25,377 bases of DNA from CALMJB01 sp963977945 (GCA_963977945.1 CAXBQO010000004.1:1-25377); one strand, 5' to 3'. Positions 16,760-25,093 are shown, counted from the stretch's first letter. Notes: a model not told the origin generated them from the sequence alone. Numbers and translations: made by a program.

Positions 16760-17534
16760 AACCGCACTTGAAGTTGGCATGACCAAATCGCCAGAAGCAA
16801 CAATGTTCTGGATTTTGGCGCCATTAACGGTGCTGGCAGCGATTGGAATGTTAATTGTTAAGAAAGCGGTTCATTCTGCACTTTTACTTGCTTGGGTAAT
16901 GATTTCGCTGGCGATTTTTTATATCGCACAAGAAGCATTGTTCTTAGGAATTGTGCAGATTGTTGTCTATACCGGAGCGGTAATGATGTTGTTCTTATTT
17001 ATTCTGATGTTAGTTGGTGTAGATAGCGCCGACTCTTTAAAGGAAAATATAAAATTTTTACGTCCGATTGCAATCACTGCTGCAGTTGGAATTGGCGGAT
17101 TGTTAATTTCTCTAATTGGCAGAGCAACAACTAGTCATGACGCATACGGATTAGCAATTGCAAATCAAAATGGAAATGTTCAAGGACTTGCCCAACTTTT
17201 ATTTACAAAATACGTGTGGGCGTTTGAAGTGATTTCTGCCTTGTTAATCACGGCAGCGTTAGGCGCTATGGTTTTGGCCCATTCGCAGAAATTAAAATCT
17301 AAGTTTTCCCAACGCGATCTCTCAGCGGCAAGATTTCGCGGATCGAAATTGGAAACCGCGGCCGGATTACCAGGACCTGGTGTTTACGCACTGCATAACG
17401 CGGTGGATGTGCCAGCTCGATTACCAGATGGCAGCGCGGCATCATCTTCAATTTCTCGAGTTTTAGAAGCACGCGGTGATGTCTTATCTAGCAAAGAGTT
17501 CGAATTAACTGAAAATAAAGAAGAGCGGGATTAA
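16752..17534 (+). CDS. nuoJ: NADH-quinone oxidoreductase subunit J
   Basis: NuoJ is a membrane subunit whose third helix carries the mobile bulge that couples quinone chemistry to proton pumping. In this 260-aa protein five helices fill about residues 18-178, with the conserved VQIVVYTGAVMMLFLF (68-83) including Y73. A soluble tail of about 80 residues follows. It contains LPGPGVYALHNAVDVPARLP (206-225), a motif I recognise from actinobacterial NuoJ and not from E. coli. The start at 16752 has AAGGA about ten bases upstream; an in-frame ATG at 16779 is a weaker alternative. It overlaps nuoI by eight bases and nuoK by one. Confidence 0.94.
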   Translation: MIRTALEVGMTKSPEATMFWILAPLTVLAAIGMLIVKKAVHSALLLAWVMISLAIFYIAQEALFLGIVQIVVYTGAVMMLFLFILMLVGVDSADSLKENIKFLRPIAITAAVGIGGLLISLIGRATTSHDAYGLAIANQNGNVQGLAQLLFTKYVWAFEVISALLITAALGAMVLAHSQKLKSKFSQRDLSAARFRGSKLETAAGLPGPGVYALHNAVDVPARLPDGSAASSSISRVLEARGDVLSSKEFELTENKEERD

Positions 17535-17833
17535 TGAATATCGCTAACTATCTTTACTTATCAGCCTTGCTCTTCACGATTGGTGCAATCGGAGTTGTGA
17601 TTAGGCGGAATTCAATCGTGGTGTTTATGTGCATTGAATTAATGCTGAACGCTGCGAACTTAGCATTCGTTACTTTTTCAAGAATTAATGGAAATTTAGA
17701 TGGCCAAGTTGTGGCTTTCTTTACGATGGTTGTTGCTGCGTGCGAAGTTGTTGTTGGTCTAGCCATCATCGTTACGATTTTTAGATCCCGCCGATCTGCA
17801 TCAATTGATGATGCAAGTTTGTTGAATCGATGA
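17534..17833 (+). CDS. nuoK: NADH-quinone oxidoreductase subunit K
   Basis: NuoK is a small three-helix membrane subunit related to MrpC antiporter subunits. The 99-aa protein keeps the two buried glutamates needed for proton transfer: E35 in CIELMLNAANLAF and E71 in AACEVVVGLAI. Length and helix spacing are typical. It overlaps nuoJ by one base (TAATG) and nuoL by four (ATGA). Its position between nuoJ and nuoL rules out a stand-alone antiporter subunit. Confidence 0.96.
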   Translation: MNIANYLYLSALLFTIGAIGVVIRRNSIVVFMCIELMLNAANLAFVTFSRINGNLDGQVVAFFTMVVAACEVVVGLAIIVTIFRSRRSASIDDASLLNR

Positions 17834-19725
17834 CAACTTCAACAAATCTGCTTTATTTAATTCTTATTCCGCTGATTTCTTCGGCAATTTTGTTATTAGC
17901 CGGTCGCAGAGTCGACAAAGTTGGCCACATTATTGGGACGTTGGCTTCAGCCTGTTCATTTGCTATTGGCTTAGTTGAATTTTTTGCAATGCAATCAAGA
18001 GATGTTTCAAATCGGGCGGTGACTCAAAAGTTATTTGAGTGGATATCGGTTGGCGATTTTAAAGTCGATGCATCTCTTTTGCTAGATCAACTATCTGTTT
18101 GTTTTGTATTGCTGATTACCGGTGTAGGCACTTTGATTCATATCTATTCCATTGCGTATATGTCAGAAGATCGTGATCGCCGCAGATTCTTTGCATATTT
18201 AAATCTTTTTATCGCCGCCATGTTGCTGTTGGTTCTGGGAGATTCCTATTTAAATCTTTATGTTGGCTGGGAAGGCGTAGGTCTTGCTTCCTACTTATTA
18301 ATTGGATTTTGGAATCAAAAACCGGAGTATGCGACCGCTGCTAAAAAAGCATTTGTGGCAAATAGAGTTGGTGATTTTGGTTTATCAATCGCGGTGATGT
18401 TGATGTTTGCAAATTTTGGTTCGGTTGCTTTCAAAGATGTTGCTCTTCATGCTGAATCGGCATCTAATTCTGCACTGACTGCTATCGGATTGATGTTGCT
18501 ATTGGCAGCTTGCGGAAAATCTGCGCAATTTCCGTTGCAATCTTGGCTAGGCGATGCGATGGCTGGCCCAACTCCAGTGTCAGCATTGATTCACGCTGCG
18601 ACAATGGTAACTGCCGGTGTTTATTTAATTGCCAGATCTAATTTTATTTTTGATGTTGCACCCACCGCACAACTAATGGTGATGGTAATTGGTGCAATTA
18701 CATTGTTGTTTGGCGCGATTGTCGGTATGGCAAAAGATGACATCAAGAAAGCTTTGGCAGCATCGACAATGTCTCAAATTGGATACATGATTTTGGCGAC
18801 CGGCTTAGGACCGGTTGGTTACGCGTTTGCAATCATGCATCTTTTAACACATGGCTTTTTCAAAGCTGGCATGTTTCTTGGTGCAGGTTCGGTAATGCAC
18901 GGAATGCATGATGAAGTAAACATGCGTAAATACGGAGGCATCGGAAAATTTATGCCGCTGACTTTTGTCACATTTGGTTTGGGTTATTTGGCAATTATTG
19001 GTGTGCCACCTTTTGCCGGGTTTTATTCAAAAGACAAAATTATTGAAACTGCGCTAAATCATGAGGGTATTTCGGGTTTAATTTTTGGTGCCGTTGCATT
19101 ACTTGGTGCAGCAATAACTGCCTTCTATATGTCACGAGTAATGCTGATGACTTTTTTTGGAAAAGAAAGATGGAGCAATCGTGCCGATGAACCACACGAA
19201 GCTCCGTTTTTAATGGCTGCGCCGATGGTGATTCTGGCAATTGGTTCTATATCTACAGGTTTCTTATTTACCAAAGGTGAGTCATTAGTAAATTGGTTAC
19301 GACCAGTTGTAAATCCAGCGGGAGAACAACATTTAGTTGAACATTATTCTGCGACAAGTATTTCAATCGCTGCGATTGTTGCAGTATTGATTGGTGTAGC
19401 TGTAGCAATTTCTAAATACTTAAAGGATGTTCCGGCTGTAGCGCCAGAAAAAGTTTCAATATTTACAAAATTTGCTCGTAAAGATTTATTACAAGATGAC
19501 TTTAATAATTCAGTCCTGGTAGTACCTGGCCAAGGCTTAGTTAAATCATTACTTAATATCGATCGATTAGTGATTGATGGGCTTGTGCGTCTGGTCGGAA
19601 CACTTTCACTTGATGCCGGACAAACTTTGCGTAAGTTACAAACGGGATATGTGAGAAGTTATGCGCTGCTAATGATTATTGGTGTAAGTGCATTAATTCT
19701 CACGATTTGGCTGGTGACCTTGTGA
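17830..19725 (+). CDS. nuoL: NADH-quinone oxidoreductase subunit L
   Basis: NuoL is the distal antiporter-like proton channel with the long lateral helix of complex I. The 631-aa length is normal. The key channel residues are in place: E148 in GWEGVGLASYLLIGFW (146-161) and K230 in CGKSAQFPLQSWLGDAMAGP (228-247), followed by TPVSALIHAATMVTAGVYL. A C-terminal hydrophobic anchor ends the protein. It starts in an ATGA overlap with nuoK and ends in a GTGA overlap with nuoM. An Mrp antiporter subunit is the only real alternative and is excluded by the complete nuo context. Confidence 0.96.
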   Translation: MTTSTNLLYLILIPLISSAILLLAGRRVDKVGHIIGTLASACSFAIGLVEFFAMQSRDVSNRAVTQKLFEWISVGDFKVDASLLLDQLSVCFVLLITGVGTLIHIYSIAYMSEDRDRRRFFAYLNLFIAAMLLLVLGDSYLNLYVGWEGVGLASYLLIGFWNQKPEYATAAKKAFVANRVGDFGLSIAVMLMFANFGSVAFKDVALHAESASNSALTAIGLMLLLAACGKSAQFPLQSWLGDAMAGPTPVSALIHAATMVTAGVYLIARSNFIFDVAPTAQLMVMVIGAITLLFGAIVGMAKDDIKKALAASTMSQIGYMILATGLGPVGYAFAIMHLLTHGFFKAGMFLGAGSVMHGMHDEVNMRKYGGIGKFMPLTFVTFGLGYLAIIGVPPFAGFYSKDKIIETALNHEGISGLIFGAVALLGAAITAFYMSRVMLMTFFGKERWSNRADEPHEAPFLMAAPMVILAIGSISTGFLFTKGESLVNWLRPVVNPAGEQHLVEHYSATSISIAAIVAVLIGVAVAISKYLKDVPAVAPEKVSIFTKFARKDLLQDDFNNSVLVVPGQGLVKSLLNIDRLVIDGLVRLVGTLSLDAGQTLRKLQTGYVRSYALLMIIGVSALILTIWLVTL

Positions 19726-21227
19726 GTCTTTTAACAATCATGATGTTGGTTTGTTTACTTGGCGCAGCAGCGATTTATCTGATTCCCACCGACAAAATTG
19801 AAACTATTAAAAAAGTAGCACTAGCGATTTCTCTATTTGTAATGGTTTTAGGAATCTACTTAATCGTGGGATTTGATTCAGCAAACACTTCATTACAGTT
19901 TTCAGAATCTAGATCCTGGATTTCTGCTTTTGGCATCAACTATTCAGTTGGAGTTGATGGAATTTCTGCAGTTTTAATTTTGATGTCAGTAATTTTGGTT
20001 CCAATTGTTTTGCTGGCGACATGGAACGAGGCTGATTCTGGCCGCTGGAGCAGTAAGAGTTTTTACATTTTGGTATTAATTTTGGAACTTTTCATGATTG
20101 GCGTTTTTGCCGCTACTGATTTGTTCTTGTTCTACGTGTTTTTTGAAGCGATGTTGATTCCGGTCTATTTCATGATTGCTGGGTTTGGAAATGGCGAACG
20201 CGCAGCCGCGGCTGTGAAGTTTTTGCTCTACAGCTTGTTTGGTGGGTTGTTGATGTTGGCATCAATAATCGGAACGTATGTAATAGCTGGTAATCAAATT
20301 GGTAAGACTTTTGATATTGAAAAGTTATCGACACTGCAAATTGATCAAACCACTCAGAACTTTTTGTTTTTAGGATTTTTCTTAGCATTTGCAATTAAAG
20401 CGCCACTTTGGCCATTTCATACCTGGTTGCCAGATGCAGCTAGATCTGCAACCACTGGAACATCAGTACTACTGGTTGGAGTTCTAGACAAAGTTGGTAC
20501 TTACGGAATGATCAAGTTTTGTTTGAAACTTTTTCCCGAGGCAAGTACTTATTTCACACCGATGATAATTACATTTTCTTTGATTTCAATTCTTTATGGT
20601 GCGATCGTTGCAATTGGTCAAAAAGATATTCGCGGATTAATCGCATTTACTTCAATTTCACACTTTGGATTTATCACTATGGGAATTTTTGCAATGACTA
20701 CCCAAGGAATGTCCGGGGCTAATTTGTATATGTTTAATCATGCATTTTCAACCGCAGCGTTGTTCCTGATTGCCGGTTGGATGATTGCCCGTAGAAAATC
20801 TGCGGTCATCGCTGATTTTGGTGGATTACAAAGAGTTACTCCGGTTATGGCTTGGTGCTTTTTTATTGCCGGATTAAGTTCATTAGCACTTCCTGGATTA
20901 GCCAGCTTTGTCAGTGAATTTTTAGTTTTAGTTGGCACATTTACAAGGTATCCAGTTGCTGCGGTAATCGGCACAATCGGAATTATTTTGGCTGCTTTGT
21001 ACATATTGATTCCGGTGCAACGTGCACTTCACGGTAAAACCGCAGTAGGAAATGAAAACTTAGCTGACCTTACAACCAGAGAAAAAATCGCAATCGCACC
21101 AGTACTGGCAATAATTATTTTGCTGGGTATCTTTCCCAAACCAGTTATAGATTTAATAAATCCAACCGCTAAGACCGTTATTTCAAATAACGGTTACTCG
21201 GACCCGGCAAGTAAGGTGAAGAAATAA
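19722..21227 (+). CDS. nuoM: NADH-quinone oxidoreductase subunit M
   Basis: NuoM is the second antiporter-like proton channel. I place the start at the GTG at 19722, which forms a GTGA overlap with the nuoL stop, matching the other junctions in the operon; a TTG five codons upstream is possible but less likely. The 501-aa protein has about fourteen helices. E142 lies in FEAMLIPVYFMIAGFG (141-156) and K226 in AIKAPLWPFHTWLPDA (224-239); both are the conserved channel charges. The TAA overlaps the nuoN ATG by one base. Confidence 0.95.
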   Translation: MSLLTIMMLVCLLGAAAIYLIPTDKIETIKKVALAISLFVMVLGIYLIVGFDSANTSLQFSESRSWISAFGINYSVGVDGISAVLILMSVILVPIVLLATWNEADSGRWSSKSFYILVLILELFMIGVFAATDLFLFYVFFEAMLIPVYFMIAGFGNGERAAAAVKFLLYSLFGGLLMLASIIGTYVIAGNQIGKTFDIEKLSTLQIDQTTQNFLFLGFFLAFAIKAPLWPFHTWLPDAARSATTGTSVLLVGVLDKVGTYGMIKFCLKLFPEASTYFTPMIITFSLISILYGAIVAIGQKDIRGLIAFTSISHFGFITMGIFAMTTQGMSGANLYMFNHAFSTAALFLIAGWMIARRKSAVIADFGGLQRVTPVMAWCFFIAGLSSLALPGLASFVSEFLVLVGTFTRYPVAAVIGTIGIILAALYILIPVQRALHGKTAVGNENLADLTTREKIAIAPVLAIIILLGIFPKPVIDLINPTAKTVISNNGYSDPASKVKK

Positions 21228-22741
21228 TGTTGACCACGCCAAGTTTTGAGTACCTACTGCTTTCACCGATGCTAATTATTCTGGCAGCTGCAGTAATTGG
21301 TGTGTTAGCAGAAGCTTTTGCAAGTAGAAGTAATTTGCCAATGATTCAATTCTTTATTTCATTAGGAGCAATTTTGTTGGCTCTGATTCAGATTTATCGA
21401 ATTCGGGGAGCCACAAGTACCTCAGCTGCAATTGGTTCGGTAGTAATTGATAAATCAGCAATATATTTGCAAGCCACAATATTGATTGTTGGTTTATTTT
21501 CCTTGCTTCTTATTGCCGATCAAGAACAATTTGTTTCGCAAGCATCGGCAATTCCAGGTTCGGCAGAAGAGCAAGAATCTAATGTGCGTGGGCGAATTCA
21601 AACTGAGATTTATCCGCTACTTTCATTTGCATTAAGCGGAATGATGTTGTTTACCTGTGCCAGCGATTTGATAACTTTATTTGTCGCACTCGAAGTATTT
21701 TCATTGCCACTTTATTTGCTGGCTGGGTTGTCCCGTAGACGTCGATTGTTATCGCAAGAAGCAGCACTTAAGTACTTCTTGCTCGGCGCATATTCATCAG
21801 CCTTTTTCTTATTTGGCGCGGCATTCTTATATGGAATATCAGGTTCGGTTTATTTAACCGATATTGCTAGTGCAGTCAGTGGTGGATTTGGCAATGATGT
21901 ATTTGTATTAATTGGTTTAGTTTTTATCTCGGTTGGATTACTTTTCAAAATAAGTGCAGTTCCATTTCACGCTTGGACTCCAGATGTTTATCAGGGAGCG
22001 CCAACATCAGTAACTGCATTCATGGCGGCGGCTACAAAAGTGGCCGCATTTGGGGCAATTTTGCGAATTTTTTATGTTGTGTTCTCGCCAATTGCAGCAC
22101 AATGGCGACCAATCATTTCGGTAATTGCAATTATCACAATGGTATTTGGCTCAGCGGTTGCAATTGCACAACGAGATGTAAAACGTATGTTGGCATTTTC
22201 ATCTATCGCACATGCCGGATTTATTTTGACCGGCGTAATTGCGCTAAATAAATCAGGTTTATCCGCTTCGCTCTTTTATTTAACAACTTATGCGTTTTCG
22301 ACATTGGCAGCTTTCGGCGTTATTACTTTGGTGCGAGATGCAACTGGTGAAGTAACTGATTTAAATAAATGGGCAGGGCTTGGCAAAAAAAGTCCATTAA
22401 TCGCAGGTGCATTTGCTTTCTTGCTGCTGTCATTTGCTGGAATTCCGTTAACAAGTGGATTCATTGGAAAATTCGCAATCTTCTCGGCCGCATATGAAAC
22501 TGGAAATATCGCTGTAGTTGTATTTGGAGTTTTATCCTCTGCGCTAGCCGCATTTTTCTATATTCGCGTGATTTTGTTGATGTTTATTTCAGAGCCGCAA
22601 ATTGATTCAGTATCTATTGCAATTCCTTCATTGCGAAGTCGAATTGCAATCACAACAACTACTGCGGCCAGTTTAATTTTGGGAATATTCCCGTCATTAC
22701 TACTTAACCTCACCCAATCTTTCGCACTTTTTATAAAGTAA
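21227..22741 (+). CDS. nuoN: NADH-quinone oxidoreductase subunit N
   Basis: NuoN is the third antiporter-like channel, next to NuoK. The 504-aa protein includes the conserved VALEVFSLPLYLLAGLSRR, QEAALKYFLLGAYSSAFFL with its lysine, and FKISAVPFHAWTPDVYQGAP. A soluble insert after the third helix (around EQFVSQASAIPGSAEEQESN) is an actinobacterial trait. The last bases of the gene (TATAAAGT before the TAA) resemble a -10 element for the next gene. Its stop is four bases from the next start, so the polyprenyl synthase is part of the same run. Confidence 0.95.
   Translation: MLTTPSFEYLLLSPMLIILAAAVIGVLAEAFASRSNLPMIQFFISLGAILLALIQIYRIRGATSTSAAIGSVVIDKSAIYLQATILIVGLFSLLLIADQEQFVSQASAIPGSAEEQESNVRGRIQTEIYPLLSFALSGMMLFTCASDLITLFVALEVFSLPLYLLAGLSRRRRLLSQEAALKYFLLGAYSSAFFLFGAAFLYGISGSVYLTDIASAVSGGFGNDVFVLIGLVFISVGLLFKISAVPFHAWTPDVYQGAPTSVTAFMAAATKVAAFGAILRIFYVVFSPIAAQWRPIISVIAIITMVFGSAVAIAQRDVKRMLAFSSIAHAGFILTGVIALNKSGLSASLFYLTTYAFSTLAAFGVITLVRDATGEVTDLNKWAGLGKKSPLIAGAFAFLLLSFAGIPLTSGFIGKFAIFSAAYETGNIAVVVFGVLSSALAAFFYIRVILLMFISEPQIDSVSIAIPSLRSRIAITTTTAASLILGIFPSLLLNLTQSFALFIK
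22734..22739 (+). promoter_or_regulatory. -10-like hexamer TAAAGT before the polyprenyl synthase
   Basis: TAAAGT fits the actinobacterial TANNNT -10 pattern and lies six bases (AAATAC) before the ATG at 22746. There is no Shine-Dalgarno before that ATG. Transcription from here would begin at or very near the ATG, giving a leaderless mRNA and an internal promoter at the end of nuoN. I see no matching -35 box, so this is tentative. Confidence 0.25.
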
Positions 22742-22745
22742 ATAC

Positions 22746-23732
22746 ATGTCAAAGATCGGTTTGACCGGAATCGATTCGCAATTAGAAGCGCGATTAGAGC
22801 AACAACTTTTAAAAGTTGAGGAATTACTTCGCTCTCATATAAAAGGGGATTATCCGTTAGTAGTTGAAACTTCTCGGCATTTAGTTGAAGCAGGTGGAAA
22901 AAGACTTAGACCATTACTCACATTGTTGGCGGCGCAGTTTGGTAATGAAAATTCAAAGGGAATTGTGGAATCAGCTGTTGTTTGTGAATTAACACATCTT
23001 GCAACTTTGTATCACGACGATGTTATGGATGAAGCGAAATTACGCCGTGGTGTACAGAGCGCGAATGATCGCTGGGGGAATGTCGTAGCAATTTTGACTG
23101 GTGATTATTTATTTTCAAAAGCCTCAGATTTGTTGGCAGATTTAGGTCCGGAAGCGGTTCGATTACAAGCGAAAACTTTTGAAAGATTGGTAATTGGTCA
23201 GATTTGCGAGACTCAAAATAAAGATAAACCAGATTTAACTGTAGAAAATTATTTGAAAGTAGTAAGTGATAAAACTGCATCACTGATAGCAACTAGCGCA
23301 AGATTTGGTGCAATGCTCTCTGGCACTGCCAATGAACAGATTGAATTGTTAACTCAGTATGGTGAAAAAATTGGTATTGCATTCCAAGTCGCAGATGATG
23401 TGCTGGATGTGGCAAGTGAAATGACAGAATCAGGAAAAGTTCCAGGTACTGATTTACGCGAAGGCGTGCCAACTTTGATCACTTTATTGGTCAAGCAGGC
23501 GAATAATGCTGCAGATGAAAATCTGATTAAAAAATTAAGTGGCCCGGTGGCCGAATCGGAAATTTCTAGTGTTTTATCTGAACTGCGTAAACATAATGCG
23601 ATGAATCAAGCTAGAGAATACCTACAAAGTCTTGCAAAAGAGGCAAATGAAATTTTAATGAAATTGCCAGATATTCCAGCAAGAAGTGCTTTAATTAAAT
23701 TAACTTCTTTATTAGTTGAAAGATCGCGCTGA
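22746..23732 (+). CDS. Long-chain polyprenyl diphosphate synthase
   Basis: This 328-aa trans-isoprenyl diphosphate synthase elongates allylic diphosphates with isopentenyl diphosphate. It has GGKRLRP (50-56), the first Asp-rich motif DDVMD (91-95) and the second, DDVLD (217-221), with the GTDLREG that follows. The residue five before the first Asp motif is A86; a small residue there is linked to long products, whereas bulky aromatic residues give short C15-C20 chains. A long menaquinone tail (about C35-C45) is therefore the likely product, used by MenA. Position four bases after nuoN supports this role. I give no symbol because chain length cannot be fixed from sequence. Its 3' end overlaps rarD by 21 bases in antisense. 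Confidence 0.9.
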   Translation: MSKIGLTGIDSQLEARLEQQLLKVEELLRSHIKGDYPLVVETSRHLVEAGGKRLRPLLTLLAAQFGNENSKGIVESAVVCELTHLATLYHDDVMDEAKLRRGVQSANDRWGNVVAILTGDYLFSKASDLLADLGPEAVRLQAKTFERLVIGQICETQNKDKPDLTVENYLKVVSDKTASLIATSARFGAMLSGTANEQIELLTQYGEKIGIAFQVADDVLDVASEMTESGKVPGTDLREGVPTLITLLVKQANNAADENLIKKLSGPVAESEISSVLSELRKHNAMNQAREYLQSLAKEANEILMKLPDIPARSALIKLTSLLVERSR

Positions 23733-24596
23733 TTTAATTAAGTCACTACCTAGAAATGCTAGGGCGCCCCAAATAAAAATGAATCCAATCATCTTTGAAA
23801 ACTCTAAATTTTCATTAAATGAAAAAATTCCGACTAAAAACATAATTGTTGGAGTGATGTACTGAAGTAGCCCGGTAATTGTTAATGGCAATCTCGTTGT
23901 TGCGGCATTAAACATAAGTAGTGGAATGACTGTGAAAATTCCAGCCGAAATTAATTTTAAAGAAAAATTCAAATCTTGTCCGAATTGGGCGCTGCCATTT
24001 GCTTCTATGTGCCAGAGGTAGAAGAAACTCGGAAAAAATGCCACAAAAGTTTCAACTGATAATGTTTCTAGCGCTCCAGCATTTAGTTTTTTCTTAATCA
24101 AACTGTAAGAACCCCAACTAACAGCTAGGCCAAGTGCAATCCAAGGCAAGCGACCGTACGCGAAAGTCAAAATTGCGACTCCAATAGCCGCCAAAGTGAC
24201 TGAGATTTTTTGTAATGGTCGCAGTTTTTCTTTCAAAGCGAATACTCCAAAAGTAACCGCTACCAGTGGAGTGATGTAATAACCAAGCGAAGCTTCTACT
24301 ACGCGATCAACGCTTACTGACCAGATATAGATGGTCCAGTTTGCTGTAAGTAAAAGTGCAGTTAGGGCGAGCAACGAAAATGTGCGCAGATTTTTTATTA
24401 GCGATAATGTGTTTTTCAGATGGCGCTGATAAACCAGAAGTAAAAAGCAAAAAAAGAGTGACCAAATAGCACGATGAGTCAGAATTTCAAAAGCGCTCGC
24501 TCGCGATAACCACCGCCAATAAATTGGCAGTAACCCCCAAATTACATATGCGCCGAAACCGTAAAAAAGTCCCAACCCAAATCGATTATTTTTCAT
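23712..24596 (-). CDS. rarD: RarD-type EamA/DMT family transporter
   Basis: This is an integral membrane protein of the drug/metabolite transporter superfamily, RarD subfamily. I start it at the ATG at 24596 (294 aa, MKNNRFGLGLFYGFGAYVIW), which makes an ATGA overlap with the yajQ stop. An upstream ATG at 24629 adds eleven residues inside yajQ and is less likely. RarD-like signatures are GAYVIWGLLPIYW (15-27) and EILTHRAIWS (37-46), and about ten hydrophobic helices are visible in two EamA repeats. The transported substrate is unknown; the name comes from an old chloramphenicol-sensitivity link and should not be read as resistance. It is convergent with the polyprenyl synthase. Confidence 0.88.
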   Translation of the reverse strand: MKNNRFGLGLFYGFGAYVIWGLLPIYWRWLSRASAFEILTHRAIWSLFFCFLLLVYQRHLKNTLSLIKNLRTFSLLALTALLLTANWTIYIWSVSVDRVVEASLGYYITPLVAVTFGVFALKEKLRPLQKISVTLAAIGVAILTFAYGRLPWIALGLAVSWGSYSLIKKKLNAGALETLSVETFVAFFPSFFYLWHIEANGSAQFGQDLNFSLKLISAGIFTVIPLLMFNAATTRLPLTITGLLQYITPTIMFLVGIFSFNENLEFSKMIGFIFIWGALAFLGSDLIKSARSFN

Positions 24597-25081
24597 CGAT
24601 AGTTTGTAAATTGAACTGCAAAATCCCAAGTTTTTGATTTGATCAGCGCAATTGCAGCTTGCAGATCATCTTTACTTTTGCTTGAAACTCTTACAGCGTC
24701 ACCTTGAATCTGGGCTTTGATTGATTTTGCCCCTTCTTCTTTCAACAATTTAGCGATTTTTTTACCGTTCTCAGTTGAAATACCTTCGGTAAAAGTGCAA
24801 TTAATTTTATAAATCTTTCCACTGAGTTCTGGCTCTTTTGCATCTAGGTGCTTGAGAGAAACATTTCGTTTGACCAATTTATCTTTCAAAACATCTAGCG
24901 CCGCTTTCGCACGCTCTTCGGTTTCAGATTCAATCAAAATTTGTAGATTGGTTTTGGTCAATTTTGTACCAGTATTTTTAAAATCAAACCGAGTGCCTAG
25001 TTCTCGTTCTGCTTGATTAAATGCGTTGTCTAGTTCCATTTGGTCTATTTTTGAAACGACATCAAAACTTGAATCAGCCAT
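24593..25081 (-). CDS. yajQ: YajQ family (UPF0234) nucleotide-binding protein
   Basis: The 162-aa soluble protein opens with SSFDVVSKIDQMELDNAFNQ and continues with GTRFDFKNT, NVSLKHLDAKEPE, GKKIAKLLKEEG and IQGDAVRVSSKSKDDLQ, then ends TWDFAVQFTNYR, all family hallmarks. YajQ proteins have two ferredoxin-like domains. Members bind nucleotides or tRNA in vitro, and one from Xanthomonas acts as a cyclic-di-GMP-responsive regulator; the role in actinobacteria is not established. No SD precedes the ATG; instead TAAAAT lies six bases upstream, suggesting a leaderless start. It is first in a two-gene unit with rarD. Confidence 0.92.
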   Translation of the reverse strand: MADSSFDVVSKIDQMELDNAFNQAERELGTRFDFKNTGTKLTKTNLQILIESETEERAKAALDVLKDKLVKRNVSLKHLDAKEPELSGKIYKINCTFTEGISTENGKKIAKLLKEEGAKSIKAQIQGDAVRVSSKSKDDLQAAIALIKSKTWDFAVQFTNYR

Positions 25082-25087
25082 GTATTG

Positions 25088-25093
25088 ATTTTA
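25088..25093 (-). promoter_or_regulatory. -10-like TAAAAT for a leaderless yajQ transcript
   Basis: Read on the minus strand, TAAAAT is followed by CAATAC and then the yajQ ATG. The six-base gap would place the transcription start at the ATG itself. Leaderless mRNAs of this kind are common in actinobacteria, and yajQ has no Shine-Dalgarno. I find no clear -35 element, which is often weak or absent in such promoters. Confidence 0.35.

Noticed and set aside
19707..19721. TTG start for nuoM
   Set aside because: The GTG at 19722 makes a 4-base GTGA overlap like the other junctions and gives a normal NuoM N-terminus.
17534..22741. nuoK-nuoN as an Mrp-type antiporter operon
   Set aside because: All fourteen nuo genes are present in canonical order with NADH-module genes, so these are complex I subunits.
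23749..23770. CCTAG-AAATG-CTAGG hairpin with GGGCGCCC palindrome after the prenyl synthase
   Set aside because: The stem is only five base pairs, no T run follows, and it is coding sequence of the rarD C-terminus.
24597..24629. Eleven-residue longer RarD start
   Set aside because: It lies deeper within yajQ and lacks an SD; the ATGA overlap start gives a protein that opens directly on the first helix.
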